Positions 1 through 9,239 of a stretch of 64,000 bases of DNA are shown piece after piece. The DNA is taken from the NCBI GenBank assembly GCA_028683855.1, contig JAQUHA010000004.1:62001-126000 (forward strand), in the 5' to 3' direction. Within the stretch, counting starts at the first letter, position 1. Every line of letters starts with the position of its first letter. The notes under the pieces are model-generated. The model made no database searches and was not told the origin of the DNA. It worked only from the letters and a program-made list of their open reading frames with translations. The DNA is from Desulfuromonadaceae bacterium (GTDB lineage Bacteria > Desulfobacterota > Desulfuromonadia > Geobacterales > Pseudopelobacteraceae). The position numbers and the translations under genes were made by a program.

Positions 1-939
1 TTTTTTACCCAACTCGACGATTTCGGTCAGATTTTCCTGAATATTGTGACTTATGTCGTTTATCTTGAAGTTCAGATTTTCAACCTCAGCGGCACCTATT
101 TTAGTATCCTCAAGGGTTTTATCAGCTCTATCCACAACACTGTGGCTATGCTGAGCTATCTGGCTGGCTGTAGAGGTAAACTCCTCCATAGTTGATGAAA
201 TTTCCACCACAGAACTCGAAAGCTGGGTGGAAAACCCGGACTGCTGATCCATCGTCAGCGCAATTGCGCCTGCGCTGGAGTGGATTTTATCAGTTATTAC
301 GGATACATTACCGATAATCGGATAGAGCGTTTTCCTTATCAGAAACATCGTAATGCCGGAAAACAGTAGGGCTATAACTGCCGCAATTATTGCAATTTTT
401 GTTTGAAGTGCGTTATACGCCGAAAAATAGTCGCTCTGCTTGATACCAACATAAAGAGCGCCAATCACCTCACCTTTTGAGTTTTTGATAGGATCGTATG
501 CCGTAAAATATGGTATATCGAGAATTGTTGCATCACCACGGTACGACCGTCCCTCTTTTATAACTGCATCATAGGCAGCGCCCACCAGCTTGGTATCAAC
601 TGCACGACTGCCGTCGGATTTAAGAACATTCGTAGAAACACGGGTATCGCCCATGAAAATTGTTGCAGTACCACCAAAAGCGTCCTTTATTTTATCCGGG
701 AGTTCATAATTGCCATTTATCACATAACTGCCCGCCATCAGTTTACCGTTGGCAACGTGAAAATCGCTCCCTTTCACCTTAAGCAATTCCCAGAAGATTT
801 TTATTACCCCCTCCTGAGAAACGCTTGCCTGACGCCTTATCTCCTTATTTATGTTGCCGAAAGTAAAACAGGTGGTGATTAGAATAGCGGCTAAGACGAT
901 GATTACATTTATCAGAATAAACTTGGTGGTCAATTTCAT
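1..939 (-). CDS. Methyl-accepting chemotaxis protein, N-terminal part (cut by window edge)
   Basis: The frame is open from the ATG at 939 to base 1, so the C-terminal signalling tip lies outside the window. The start is preceded by a strong GAGGAG ribosome site. Translated by eye, the protein has an N-terminal transmembrane segment (about residues 5-25) and a periplasmic region of about 150 residues resembling a single Cache sensor, including FTAYDPIKNSKGEVIGALYVG. A second transmembrane helix (about 177-200) and a HAMP-like linker follow, then the start of the helical signalling domain with repeated SSS and alcohol-residue heptads. Such receptors sense ligands in the periplasm and control a CheA-CheW complex. 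It is the last gene of the signalling operon here, directly after two CheW-like genes, so these probably couple to it. The ligand cannot be told. Confidence 0.85.
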   Translation of the reverse strand, partial: MKLTTKFILINVIIVLAAILITTCFTFGNINKEIRRQASVSQEGVIKIFWELLKVKGSDFHVANGKLMAGSYVINGNYELPDKIKDAFGGTATIFMGDTRVSTNVLKSDGSRAVDTKLVGAAYDAVIKEGRSYRGDATILDIPYFTAYDPIKNSKGEVIGALYVGIKQSDYFSAYNALQTKIAIIAAVIALLFSGITMFLIRKTLYPIIGNVSVITDKIHSSAGAIALTMDQQSGFSTQLSSSVVEISSTMEEFTSTASQIAQHSHSVVDRADKTLEDTKIGAAEVENLNFKINDISHNIQENLTEIVELGKK

Positions 940-968
940 TAATAGATCTCCTCTTTTCAGATATAAGT

Positions 969-1379
969 TTAAACCGTCCGGATCCGGCGCGCGCTGAATA
1001 ATCGCTCAAAATCCAGCAGCAGCACCATTACTCCATCCAGCAAAAGAATGCCCCACAACCCCTTCTTCAGCGCAAAGGTTTCAACCAGAGGGGGGAACAG
1101 AGAGATATCATCCTCCGTCACCCGCATGATATCTTCCATTTTATCAATAATAACTCTCTGCGTGGTTTCAGCACCGCTCCTGATTGTTAAAACAGTCGGT
1201 GAGCTGTAACAGATATCCCCGCATCCAAACTCCATCTCCTCGTGAAACCAGACCTCGGAACCATCACGACCCCCTCTGAATTTTTCCACCCCTGCAATCT
1301 GAGCGGCATCAGCAGCGTAGTAAACACCCGCAACGGAGAACATCAGGAGATCAAGCTGTATCCGGTTTTTATCATTCAT
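969..1379 (-). CDS. CheW-like chemotaxis coupling protein (short, divergent)
   Basis: A protein of 136 residues with the beta-rich CheW pattern: LLMFSVAGVYYAADAAQIAGV at the N terminus and a C-terminal strand pair, GLWGILLLDGVMVLLLDFERL. This matches the usual KGLWGILLLDG end of CheW-type domains. It begins in a 4-base ATGA overlap with the previous CheW gene, so the two are translationally coupled. CheW proteins link receptors to the CheA kinase. With two different CheW-like proteins and an MCP in a row but no CheA, this looks like part of a wider chemosensory array. The sequence is divergent, so a role as a CheW-like regulator is also possible. Confidence 0.8.
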   Translation of the reverse strand: MNDKNRIQLDLLMFSVAGVYYAADAAQIAGVEKFRGGRDGSEVWFHEEMEFGCGDICYSSPTVLTIRSGAETTQRVIIDKMEDIMRVTEDDISLFPPLVETFALKKGLWGILLLDGVMVLLLDFERLFSARRIRTV

Positions 1380-1894
1380 ACCGTTATTAGAGCTTCCAGC
1401 TTCCCTACATCAAGCAGAGAAATGGTTTCACCGCCATACTCAATTTCACCTGTCACAAGATCGCGAACGGCGCCGCTCAGCGTGGCAAGCGGAGGCTGAA
1501 TATTGCTTAACGCGATATCGAGGACATCTACAATTGAGTCAATCATAATTCCGGAATGAAATTCACCCCTTACAGCCATGGCGATCTGAAGTTTGCCGGA
1601 CTCAACTTTCTCCTCACCAAGAAAATAATGAAGATCAATCACCGACTCGATATCTCCCCGTACATTTATAAGTCCCGGAATATAATCCGGAAGTGATGGT
1701 ACCCACGATATTTCAGAAGCAGGGAGAATTTCACGGATATCAGTGCCATAAAAAGCGTACCGGTTGAGACCGCATACAAAAATGACAACTTTTACCCGCC
1801 CCTCCTCAACATCGACAACTTCTTTTGTCATCTGCCGCCGCTTCAGCTCCTCCAGAATCAATTCACTTTTAAGTTGATCATTCGATACCGCCAT
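1376..1894 (-). CDS. CheW chemotaxis coupling protein
   Basis: A protein of 172 residues with a typical CheW core: VKVVIFVCGLNRYAFYGTDI, then SWVPSLPDYIPGLINVRG (the hallmark P-x-Y-I-x-G-x-x-N-x-R-G motif), then a VIDLHYFLG strand. The first 30 residues are charged and helical, an extension before the CheW fold. The next gene starts inside its stop codon (ATGA), so both CheW products should be made together. It lies between the two hybrid kinases upstream and the MCP downstream, and so should couple that receptor to a CheA kinase outside the window. Confidence 0.88.
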   Translation of the reverse strand: MAVSNDQLKSELILEELKRRQMTKEVVDVEEGRVKVVIFVCGLNRYAFYGTDIREILPASEISWVPSLPDYIPGLINVRGDIESVIDLHYFLGEEKVESGKLQIAMAVRGEFHSGIMIDSIVDVLDIALSNIQPPLATLSGAVRDLVTGEIEYGGETISLLDVGKLEALITV

Positions 1895-1949
1895 AACCGT
1901 CTCTCCCTCAATTTCGCATCAAAAGCCCATACAACGCTTGACCCCACTG

Positions 1950-3506
1950 CTAAACAGGCAGAACGAAAGAGAAGGTGCTCCCTTTCCCCAGATCACTCTC
2001 AACCCATATTTTCCCACCATGATGCTCGACAATCTGCTGACAGATAGGGAGTCCAAGTCCACTCCCCTTGGGTCTGTCGGTAAGTGTATCTCCAACCTGT
2101 TTAAACTTCTCAAAAACTCTGTTCCGGTCTTTTTCAGAAATACCGATACCGCTGTCAATAATCGAGACTTTTATAAAATCCTGACCGGATATTGCAGTCG
2201 AATTGTCCTCATAGTTTTTATCTGCTATAACCTTGACTGACCCATTATCAGTAAACTTCAATGCGTTGGAGAGAAGATTTATAACCACCTGAACAATCCT
2301 GTCTCTGTCGCAGGATATGGTTGGCAGAATTTCAGGAATTTCCCTGATAATTTCTATCCCTTTATTCTCAAAAAGTGAGGCTGTAGCGGCAATAGACTGC
2401 TCGAGAATTTCAGGGAGTTGAGCAGGCTCATGTTTCCACTCGATTTTACCCGCCTCCATCTTTGACAGATCAAGCACATCATTAATCAAATTCGTCAGAC
2501 GCTCACCTTCAGATATTATTATCCCTATATTATCATCGATCTGTTGTACAGTCCGTAGACTCCTTGCATCACTATCTGGGAGCTGTGGGAAAATTACCTC
2601 CTCAAGTTTTTTCCTTATAACTTTTGTAAAGCCAAGCACGGATGTAAGTGGCGTTCTCAACTCATGCGAAACCGTCGAAAGAAAGTCATCTTTCATCCTC
2701 TCAATCTCTTTTTCAGAAGTTACATCGCGGATAATCACAAGGTTACCGATGAACTCATCCGACTTAAAAAATGTAGTCTGCTGTTTGCGTATTGCTGCCG
2801 CAACAGCTGAACCGACCCCACCGCCAACAAGTTCAACCTGCGCTGAAACCGGATGCTCTGATTGAGAGCATACCATCTCAAAAAGCGGCGCCAGATTTCC
2901 GCTGAACGCATCTTCACAGTTTTTACCTGGAAGCTCCGTCTCATTTAACCCAAACATTCTGCCGAGAGCAGGGTTAGCGAGAGTTATACGGGATTGAGCA
3001 TTAGTTACAAGCAGACCGTCCGGCATATTATTTATTATAGCTGTAAGGTAGGAGAGCGTATCTTCCTGTTCAGAAGTCTTTGCTGCAAGGTCTGCTACAA
3101 GCTGAAGATTCTGAAGTTTCAACTGATGCTTTGCGAGAGCTCTTTTAACCGTAATATTTATAGTTTCCTCAATACCCTCGTCTTTAAGCACATAATCAAT
3201 AGCCCCGCTACTGAGCGCATCAACTGCAACAGAGATGTCGCTAACACCGGTTACCATTATTATAGGCACTTCAAGACCGTGAGTTCTGATCTCCTTGATC
3301 AGTTGGAGACCATCCATCTCCGGCATATTAACATCGGAAACAATCAGATCTATGCTTTCGTCATAGAGACACTTTTCAAGAGCTTCACGACCGTTCTCCG
3401 CCATAATTATGCTGTATCCGCCAGCTTCAAGTATTGAAGAGAGCATTTCCCGCACAAAGACATCATCGTCAACAATCAGTATTTTAATGGCTGATATATT
3501 CATCAT
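1950..3506 (-). CDS. Hybrid sensor kinase: receiver - PAS - HisKA - HATPase
   Basis: A protein of 518 residues without a signal peptide, so cytoplasmic. An N-terminal receiver has an acidic pocket (IVDDD at 11-15), phospho-acceptor Asp58 ([13 protein letters not shown]) and a K at about 109 in the VLKDEG motif. A PAS-like segment (about 150-265) follows. HisKA has the phospho-accepting His281 in [15 protein letters not shown]. The ATPase domain shows the N box ([15 protein letters not shown]), G1 (IDSGIGIS) and G2 (GSGLGLPI). A receiver placed before the kinase suggests that the kinase is itself controlled by phosphorylation. It starts in a 4-base ATGA overlap with the preceding kinase gene, and the two probably act in one phosphorelay with the HPt protein upstream. 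Confidence 0.92.
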   Translation of the reverse strand: MMNISAIKILIVDDDVFVREMLSSILEAGGYSIIMAENGREALEKCLYDESIDLIVSDVNMPEMDGLQLIKEIRTHGLEVPIIMVTGVSDISVAVDALSSGAIDYVLKDEGIEETINITVKRALAKHQLKLQNLQLVADLAAKTSEQEDTLSYLTAIINNMPDGLLVTNAQSRITLANPALGRMFGLNETELPGKNCEDAFSGNLAPLFEMVCSQSEHPVSAQVELVGGGVGSAVAAAIRKQQTTFFKSDEFIGNLVIIRDVTSEKEIERMKDDFLSTVSHELRTPLTSVLGFTKVIRKKLEEVIFPQLPDSDARSLRTVQQIDDNIGIIISEGERLTNLINDVLDLSKMEAGKIEWKHEPAQLPEILEQSIAATASLFENKGIEIIREIPEILPTISCDRDRIVQVVINLLSNALKFTDNGSVKVIADKNYEDNSTAISGQDFIKVSIIDSGIGISEKDRNRVFEKFKQVGDTLTDRPKGSGLGLPICQQIVEHHGGKIWVESDLGKGSTFSFVLPV

Positions 3507-4672
3507 ATATTGTTCCCCTCCACAACAGGCAGCATAACTGTAAAGACACTCCCTTTGCCCGGTTCACTCTCAACCGTTATGCTTCCACCGTGATACTCTA
3601 CAATCAGTCTGCTTATCGGAAGCCCAAGCCCAACCCCTTTAGGTTTCTCAGTCAGAGCGTCTCCAATCTGGCTGAATTTTTCAAAAATTACCAGATGTCG
3701 AGAGGGATCAATGCCGATACCGGTATCTGAAACGGTCAGAAACAGATCGTTATTGACCCTTTTAGTGCTGCAGACAACTCTCCCCTGATCAGTAAAATTT
3801 ACAGCATTGGAGAGAATCTGTTTTACCACTTTAGAAAAACGATATCTGTCCCCCATTATGGAAGGGAGATCATTCTCAAACACCACAACGAACTCAATTC
3901 CCTTCTCCTTCATAATTGGCGAAAATATAGCAGCTGCATCCTCTATCACCTCTTTAATCGGAATAGCGTCCCATTTCCACTCCGCAGTGCCCGCCTCCAT
4001 CGCAGTCAGATCCAGAATACTCTCGATCATCCCTGCAAGTTTCTCCGACTCCAGAATAATAGTTTCCAGGTTCTCTCCCAACTGACCGATCTTATCTGAA
4101 TTATTAATATCTTCCGCCATCCATTTTTTGAGCTTTTTTCTGCTCACTTCCGCATACCCGATAATGGATGTGAGAGGAGTGCGCAACTCATGCGACACTG
4201 AAGTTAAAAAAGTTGTCTTGACCTGATCCAACTCTCTAAGCTTCTGATATGCCTGCTTCAGCGCAATAGACTCCTCAACGCTTTTACCAAGATCCCTCAC
4301 CTCACGCTCAAGAGCTGCCTTTTCAATTGCCCTTCTGAGGGTAACCATTATTCTGCTTAACTGAGGGGGTTTCTCTACAAAATCGTATGCTCCAAGCTTT
4401 ATAGCTTCAACCGCAGTAGCGATGTCTCCAAAACCTGTAACCATAATTACCGGTATGCCGGGATCGTGCTTACTAAGTTCTTTAAGAGTTTCAATACCGT
4501 CCATACCCGGCATTTTAAGGTCAAGGAGTACTGCATCAAAAACAGTGTCGTGAAAGAGTTCTACAGCCAGCAGACCATTATGAGCCGTAGTTACTGAGAA
4601 ACCCGCCTCGCCAAGTTTTTCCGACAGTACATAGCGAACCATTTCATCATCATCAACCACCAGAACATTCAT
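3503..4672 (-). CDS. Hybrid sensor kinase: receiver - HisKA - HATPase
   Basis: A cytoplasmic protein of 389 residues. The receiver (1-120) has Asp51 in [13 protein letters not shown] and Lys101 in DFVEKPP. A short helical linker leads to HisKA with His161 in [12 protein letters not shown]. The ATPase domain has the N box [13 protein letters not shown]1 SDTGIGID and G2 GVGLGLPIS. It resembles the following kinase but lacks a PAS domain. It overlaps the HPt gene before it by 4 bases (ATGA). The order HPt, REC-HK, REC-PAS-HK suggests a multistep relay in which the receivers are the targets of the HPt protein. Confidence 0.92.
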   Translation of the reverse strand: MNVLVVDDDEMVRYVLSEKLGEAGFSVTTAHNGLLAVELFHDTVFDAVLLDLKMPGMDGIETLKELSKHDPGIPVIMVTGFGDIATAVEAIKLGAYDFVEKPPQLSRIMVTLRRAIEKAALEREVRDLGKSVEESIALKQAYQKLRELDQVKTTFLTSVSHELRTPLTSIIGYAEVSRKKLKKWMAEDINNSDKIGQLGENLETIILESEKLAGMIESILDLTAMEAGTAEWKWDAIPIKEVIEDAAAIFSPIMKEKGIEFVVVFENDLPSIMGDRYRFSKVVKQILSNAVNFTDQGRVVCSTKRVNNDLFLTVSDTGIGIDPSRHLVIFEKFSQIGDALTEKPKGVGLGLPISRLIVEYHGGSITVESEPGKGSVFTVMLPVVEGNNI

Positions 4673-5019
4673 GAAGCACCTCCATCGCCGGTCAACTCGT
4701 CCACAACTTTCTGAAATTCCCCAATAAATTCGACGTAATGGTTCCTGGCAGAGTTAAGATCACCCTCCATCGAGCTCCGCTCAATATCCCTGGCTTTCTC
4801 ACTCATAGCAGTAGCACCGAGCATTGCCGATGAGCCCATTATCGTATGCGCCCCCCTCTCAGCAGCACTAAGATCGGCGGAATCGAGAAACTCTTTAAGC
4901 TCTACAACCTGAGCCGGAACATTTTTCAGAAAAATTGCCTTTATCCTGGCAAACATCTTTTCGTCACCCTCAAGCCACTGCAACGCCTTTATTATGTCTA
5001 TCTGCCTGCTCTCTTTCAT
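4669..5019 (-). CDS. HPt (histidine phosphotransfer) domain protein
   Basis: A protein of 116 residues, all predicted helical. The HPt motif is seen as AERGAHTIMGSSAMLGA with the phosphorylatable His58. The Lys that usually follows two residues later is Met here, which departs from the common HTLKG form. HPt proteins carry phosphate between receivers of hybrid kinases and response regulators. The ATG directly follows the stop of the receiver gene before it (TAAATG), and its end overlaps the kinase gene after it, so it is made in step with its likely partners. Confidence 0.85.
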   Translation of the reverse strand: MKESRQIDIIKALQWLEGDEKMFARIKAIFLKNVPAQVVELKEFLDSADLSAAERGAHTIMGSSAMLGATAMSEKARDIERSSMEGDLNSARNHYVEFIGEFQKVVDELTGDGGAS

Positions 5020-5394
5020 TTAGAGTCCAAGAATATTTCTGGCTACCCTAAGAATTTCGTCAGGGTTGAAAGGTTTAGTCATATAGATATCCGCCCCGGC
5101 ATCTTTCCCTTTCTGCTTATCCAGTTTCTGCCCCTTTACAGTAAGGAGTATTATAAAAACATCTCTTATTTCGAGCTTGTTTTTGACAGTATTGCAAACA
5201 TCAAAACCATTCATCCTCGGCATCATTACATCAAGAAAAACAACGTCAGGGTTTTCATCTCGGATAATATCGAGAGCGACTTCTCCGTTATCAGCTGAAA
5301 TAAAGATTACCCCCTGATCCTCCAGCTCTTCGAGCGACTGTTTGAGGAGGAGGCGGATATTCGGATCATCATCAACAATCAATATCTTTGGCAT
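5020..5394 (-). CDS. Single-domain response regulator (CheY-like)
   Basis: A protein of 124 residues that is just one receiver domain. Acidic residues are Asp8-Asp10 (IVDDDP), the phospho-acceptor is Asp55 (VVFLDVMMPRMNGFD), a Thr is at LLTVKG and Lys at YMTKPFNPDE. There is no output domain, so it acts by protein contact or as a phosphate shuttle. It is a close paralogue of the next gene upstream (5408-5782), with the same length and the same LDVMMP.MNGFDVCNTVKN core, which points to a tandem duplication. HPt and kinase genes follow at once. Confidence 0.9.
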   Translation of the reverse strand: MPKILIVDDDPNIRLLLKQSLEELEDQGVIFISADNGEVALDIIRDENPDVVFLDVMMPRMNGFDVCNTVKNKLEIRDVFIILLTVKGQKLDKQKGKDAGADIYMTKPFNPDEILRVARNILGL

Positions 5395-5407
5395 TTTTCA
5401 ACTCCGT

Positions 5408-5782
5408 TCATAATCCAAGAACAGTTCTAGCCTTCTCAAGCAACTCATCAGGGTTGAAAGGTTTAGTCATATAAACATCCACTCCGACATCAATCCCCTT
5501 CTGTTTGTCAAACTCCTGCCCCTTTGCCGTGAGGAGTATAATGTATACCCCCGTCATACCAAGTTCGTTTTTAACGGTATTACAGACATCAAATCCGTTC
5601 ATTTTAGGCATCATAACATCGAGAAAAACCAGCTCAGGGGACTCGCCTCTGATTATCTCCAGTGCTGTTTCTCCATTATCGGTTGTGATCAGCTCAACGC
5701 CCTCATCCTCAAGATCTTCAAGTGTCTGTTCAAGAAGAAGTCTGATAAACGGCTCATCATCAACAATAAGTATTTTTGGCAT
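5408..5782 (-). CDS. Single-domain response regulator (CheY-like), paralogue
   Basis: A protein of 124 residues consisting of one receiver: IVDDEP acidic pocket, Asp55 in LVFLDVMMPKMNGFD, LLTAKG and YMTKPFNPDELL. It shares most positions with the product of 5020-5394 and probably arose by tandem duplication. Two nearly equal receivers next to one HPt protein may let one act as a phosphate sink while the other signals; this is inference. The gene follows the HD-GYP protein gene by 22 bases and is probably in the same transcript. Confidence 0.9.
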   Translation of the reverse strand: MPKILIVDDEPFIRLLLEQTLEDLEDEGVELITTDNGETALEIIRGESPELVFLDVMMPKMNGFDVCNTVKNELGMTGVYIILLTAKGQEFDKQKGIDVGVDVYMTKPFNPDELLEKARTVLGL

Positions 5783-5804
5783 AGTTTTCCCCTATAGCGG
5801 TATA

Positions 5805-7172
5805 TCAGATAATAATTTTTTGCCTTGAGCTGGCAGTATAAAAAGCCTCCATTACGTCAGACGCAAAAAAAGCGTCAACCATAGCCGGATCAAACTGCGT
5901 ACCGGAGTATTTTTTCAACTCCTCAAAAGCAACCTCAAGAGTAAGCCCATTTCTGTACGGTCTTGTGCTGGTCATGGCATCAAAGGAGTCGGCAACCGAA
6001 ATAATCCGTGCGGTAATATCTATCTCATCACCTTTCAAACCGTCTGGATACCCTCTGCCGTTATATTTTTCATGGTGATGCTTGACTCCAGGAATTGCGG
6101 ATTTAAGTTGAGAAATTCTTCCAAGAATCTCCTCTCCATAGACAGGATGCATTTTTATCTGTTCAAACTCATCGTCAGTAAGGCTCGACTCTTTGAGCAG
6201 CACACTATCCCTTACACCTATTTTACCGATATCATGCAACACAGCTCCGAGCTTAAGGCGCGCCATATCCTCTTCCGACAGACCAAGGGTCTTTCCTATC
6301 GCCAGGCTATACTCCATAACCCTTTTTGTATGATTTCCGGTATAAGGGTCACGCTTCTCAATTGTCTCCGCAAGAGTATATACAGTCGTATAGAACGCCT
6401 CCTGCAGCTGTTCGTAAAGCCCCGCATTCTCAATAGCTACTGAAGCCAGCGAAGCCAGTGTTGAAAAAAGCTTCAGATCCTCAGCTGAATAACTTACAGC
6501 CTCGTCGCTCCCGAGCTTTATCACTCCGACCACAGCATCCTTCGCTTTCAGCGGCGCACACATCAGCGAACTGATTCCTACAGCGCCGCTGACAAAACGG
6601 GAATCTGAATGTACATCATTAACAATCTCTGCACGTCCGCTAGCCCATACACTGGCTGCAATCCCTACCCCCCTTCTGACAACAGTAGTTGTTTCAGGCT
6701 TATGTCCATACTCTGCAATCAACTCCAGAGAATCTGTCTGTTTGTTAAGCAGCAGTACGGATACACTGGTGAGACTCAGTATCTTTTTAGCCTCTTCAAT
6801 AACAAGCCGGGCGACCTCTTTAGTATCAAGAGAGGTAGAGACCTTCTCAACCATATCGTACAACAGTGTTATCTCTTTGTATTTGTCCAGCGTCTCCGTA
6901 ACAAGCGCCCGCTTTTCCAACTCGGAATCAGCCGTCTGTGATAGCAGCGAGGCAATAGCCGCAACCTTTTCGTTTCCGTTAACCCATCCGATCAGATCGC
7001 CTGATGCCGTAACAGGATAAGCGACTCCCCTCTCTGCCCCCTCGGTAGAGAGCAGAAGCTTCCCTGCATCGTCTTCTATAATTACAGATGTCTCCATCGC
7101 GGAGACCAGGGTGGCAAGCACAGACGAAAGCCCCCTTTTCTTCATTACCTTTTCAAGAATGCTCAGTGCCAT
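5805..7172 (-). CDS. GAF - HD-GYP domain protein (probable c-di-GMP phosphodiesterase)
   Basis: About 455 residues. An N-terminal region of about 100 residues is of unclear type, a GAF sensor domain follows (about 110-255), then an HD-GYP domain. The metal and catalytic motifs are present: HDIGKIG, the downstream HHHEKYNGRGYPDGLKG and ARIISVADSFDAMTS. HD-GYP proteins hydrolyse cyclic di-GMP, so this may link a small-molecule or redox signal to motility or surface attachment. I chose the ATG at 7172, which has GGGGGA seven bases before it, over a GTG six codons upstream. It is the first gene of the minus-strand signalling operon. Confidence 0.9.
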   Translation of the reverse strand: MALSILEKVMKKRGLSSVLATLVSAMETSVIIEDDAGKLLLSTEGAERGVAYPVTASGDLIGWVNGNEKVAAIASLLSQTADSELEKRALVTETLDKYKEITLLYDMVEKVSTSLDTKEVARLVIEEAKKILSLTSVSVLLLNKQTDSLELIAEYGHKPETTTVVRRGVGIAASVWASGRAEIVNDVHSDSRFVSGAVGISSLMCAPLKAKDAVVGVIKLGSDEAVSYSAEDLKLFSTLASLASVAIENAGLYEQLQEAFYTTVYTLAETIEKRDPYTGNHTKRVMEYSLAIGKTLGLSEEDMARLKLGAVLHDIGKIGVRDSVLLKESSLTDDEFEQIKMHPVYGEEILGRISQLKSAIPGVKHHHEKYNGRGYPDGLKGDEIDITARIISVADSFDAMTSTRPYRNGLTLEVAFEELKKYSGTQFDPAMVDAFFASDVMEAFYTASSRQKIII

Positions 7173-7190
7173 TTTGTATTCCCCCAACAC

Positions 7191-7438
7191 CCCTGCAGTT
7201 TAAACATTAAATATCTGAAAACAGGTTTTTCTGACAAACAGCAAATTAAGCCGCCATTTAAAGCATAATTTAATTTGCTGATTGTATACAAACAAATGCA
7301 GTTGAAATCCAGAAGAATTTGAAGTTAGAGGAAATATTGTTTTACTTAACAGAGCTGCTTCAATTAGTATTACAAATATCCTTACTCTTCAAATAGTTAG
7401 GCTGAATAAAATTCCAGGATCAGATAGCAGGAAATACC
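7191..7438. other. Divergent intergenic region, AT-rich
   Basis: This separates the minus-strand signalling operon from the plus-strand cupin gene and must hold both promoters. It is rich in A and T. I do not see a convincing -35/-10 pair that I would defend, nor any small ORF. Confidence 0.4.
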
Positions 7439-7774
7439 ATGAAGCTACAGACAAAAAACCTGTTCGACGAAATCCCGACTGAGCTTAAAGAAGAGCTCTT
7501 TCAGACAGTGGCTAAATCTTCTTCCGTCACTATAGAACGGATAGTATCCGGGGGGCATATAACGCCGCAAGGTCAGTGGTACGATCAGGAGTGGGACGAA
7601 TGGGTTCTTCTGATTTCCGGGAGTGCCACACTAAGATTCGAGAAAGAAGAGAATCTACACCACCTCAAACCGGGCGATCACATTATGATTCCGGCAGGGT
7701 GCCGGCATCGTGTTGAACAGACTGATAACAGCCGGAAAACCATCTGGCTCGCGGTAAATTTTATCGGAAGTTAA
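7439..7774 (+). CDS. Small cupin-domain protein
   Basis: A protein of 111 residues with one cupin barrel. The first cupin motif is seen around QEWDEWVLLISGSATLRF and the second in KPGDHIMIPAGCRHRVEQT. A Glu, a Gln and two His that could bind a metal are in the expected places. No signal peptide. Single-domain cupins of this size include isomerases, dioxygenase-like proteins and binding proteins, so the reaction cannot be given. It stands alone on the plus strand between the signalling operon and the oxidoreductase operon. Confidence 0.8.
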   Translation: MKLQTKNLFDEIPTELKEELFQTVAKSSSVTIERIVSGGHITPQGQWYDQEWDEWVLLISGSATLRFEKEENLHHLKPGDHIMIPAGCRHRVEQTDNSRKTIWLAVNFIGS

Positions 7775-7859
7775 ATTCTGCAGAAAAGTTGCGGAAGAGC
7801 GTTCTAAACAGCACTAAACATCACTCATTTGAGTATTGCGTTACGGAAGTTACAGATGG

Positions 7860-7892
7860 AAACTTGACGTACAAGTTTTCAATCTGCTAAAA
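7860..7892 (+). promoter_or_regulatory. Putative promoter with overlapping 7-bp palindrome
   Basis: AAACTTG (7860-7866) and CAAGTTT (7872-7878) form a perfect inverted repeat with a 5-base spacer. It overlaps a TTGACG hexamer (7864-7869) that lies 17 bases before a weak CTAAAA (7887-7892). The ferredoxin gene of the oxidoreductase operon starts at 7926. A repressor site over a -35 box is a natural reading, but the -10 is poor and the call rests on spacing only. Confidence 0.35.
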
Positions 7893-7925
7893 GGGTTGAT
7901 TGAATTTATCAAAGGATGAGTAGCT

Positions 7926-8132
7926 ATGGCATATATTACAATTGATGATAACCGCTGCAAGGGTTGCGGGCTCTGTACAATAGCCTGTCCGAAAAAGCTG
8001 GTGAGTATGAGCGAAACACCTAACAGCCTGGGATATACCGTAGCTACATTCTCCAGCCCGGAAAAATGTACCGGCTGCGCTCTCTGCGCTGAGATGTGTC
8101 CGGATGTTGCCATCTCGGTTTTCAAGGAGTAA
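7926..8132 (+). CDS. 2-oxoacid:ferredoxin oxidoreductase, ferredoxin-like (delta) subunit
   Basis: A protein of 68 residues with two 4Fe-4S cluster motifs: CKGCGLCTIACP and CTGCALCAEMCP. Each has the C-x2-C-x2-C-x3-C-P spacing of bacterial ferredoxins. In four-subunit 2-oxoacid:ferredoxin oxidoreductases this subunit passes electrons from the thiamine enzyme to free ferredoxin. It is the first gene of an operon with the alpha, beta and gamma subunits and ends only a few bases before the alpha start; its last codons carry the alpha ribosome site AAGGAG. Confidence 0.9.
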   Translation: MAYITIDDNRCKGCGLCTIACPKKLVSMSETPNSLGYTVATFSSPEKCTGCALCAEMCPDVAISVFKE

Positions 8133-8137
8133 TGCGA

Positions 8138-9220
8138 ATGACTGTAACTTCCACAGAAAAATTATTTGTCAAAGGGAACGAGGCTGTTGCGATGGCAGCT
8201 ATAGAGGCGGGGTGCCGCTGTTATTTCGGTTATCCGATTACCCCGCAGAGCGATATCCCTGAATATCTCTCCCGCGAACTCCCCAAAAGCGGTGGTGAAT
8301 TTCTTCAGGCCGAAAGCGAGATCGGGGCGATTAATATGCTACTTGGAGCATCAGCCACCGGCGTGAGGGCGATGACATCATCCTCCGGTCCCGGCATCTC
8401 CCTCAAACAGGAGGGGATTTCTTATATGGCTGGCTCGGAACTGCCCGGAGTAATAATTGACATAATGCGCTCCGGCCCCGGTCTTGGAGGAATTGACGCC
8501 TCTCAGGCGGACTATTGGCAGGCAACTCGCGGCGGTGGTCATGGAGGCTACCGGATCATCGTACTTGCCCCTGCTTCAGTACAGGAGATGTACGATCTTA
8601 CAATGCTGGCGTTTGACCTTTCGGATATATACCGTATGCCTGCCATGGTTCTCTCCGATTCAGTCGTCGGCCAGATGAAAGAGTCCATTGTCGCCAATCC
8701 CCGCGCCAAACTTGCCCTCCCTGAGAAGAACTGGGTTGTGCGGGGAAGAGCGGAGGGAGAAGAGCAGAAAATAGTGAAATCACTCCACCTCGGAGACGGA
8801 GAGATGGAAGCATTTCACTGGCAGATGGATGCACGTTATCACGAGCTTGCCGATAAGGAGTGTCGCTGGGAAGAGGTTGAAACCGCTGACGCCGAACTGA
8901 TCGTAACAGCTTTTGGATCCACATCACGAATTGCAAAAACCGCAATTGTCATGGCGCGTGAGGCAGGCATGAAAGTCGGCCTTATACGTCCGATATCCCT
9001 GTTTCCATTCCCCAAAAAAGCTTACGCGCAGCTTTCTGAACGCTGCAAACTCTTTCTGGACATTGAGCTATCCACCGGTCAGATGATTGACGACGTTCGC
9101 CTCTCTGTTGCACGTGATGCCGAAGTCGCCTTCTACGGACGTCCGCCGGGAGCAGGCTCTCTCCCGACACCGGAAGAGCTGTTTGAACAGATCAGAAAAA
9201 ACTATCGGGCAACAGCCTGA
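8138..9220 (+). CDS. vorB: 2-oxoacid:ferredoxin oxidoreductase alpha subunit (VorB/KorA-type)
   Basis: About 360 residues. The N terminus KGNEAVAMAAIEAGCRCYFGYPITPQSDIPEYL is the typical start of the pyruvate/2-oxoacid ferredoxin oxidoreductase alpha chain, with the YPITP motif that contacts substrate. SSGPGISLKQEGISYM and a transketolase C-terminal-like domain follow. The enzyme oxidatively decarboxylates a 2-oxoacid to its acyl-CoA and reduces ferredoxin; with low-potential ferredoxin it can also run in the carboxylating direction. I placed the start at the ATG at 8138, eight bases after AAGGAG; another ATG at 8132 is too close. The 2-oxoisovalerate (Vor) and 2-oxoglutarate (Kor) types are hard to separate by eye, so the symbol is tentative. 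Confidence 0.85.
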   Translation: MTVTSTEKLFVKGNEAVAMAAIEAGCRCYFGYPITPQSDIPEYLSRELPKSGGEFLQAESEIGAINMLLGASATGVRAMTSSSGPGISLKQEGISYMAGSELPGVIIDIMRSGPGLGGIDASQADYWQATRGGGHGGYRIIVLAPASVQEMYDLTMLAFDLSDIYRMPAMVLSDSVVGQMKESIVANPRAKLALPEKNWVVRGRAEGEEQKIVKSLHLGDGEMEAFHWQMDARYHELADKECRWEEVETADAELIVTAFGSTSRIAKTAIVMAREAGMKVGLIRPISLFPFPKKAYAQLSERCKLFLDIELSTGQMIDDVRLSVARDAEVAFYGRPPGAGSLPTPEELFEQIRKNYRATA

Positions 9221-9239
9221 ATTGTTGAGGAAATAAAAA

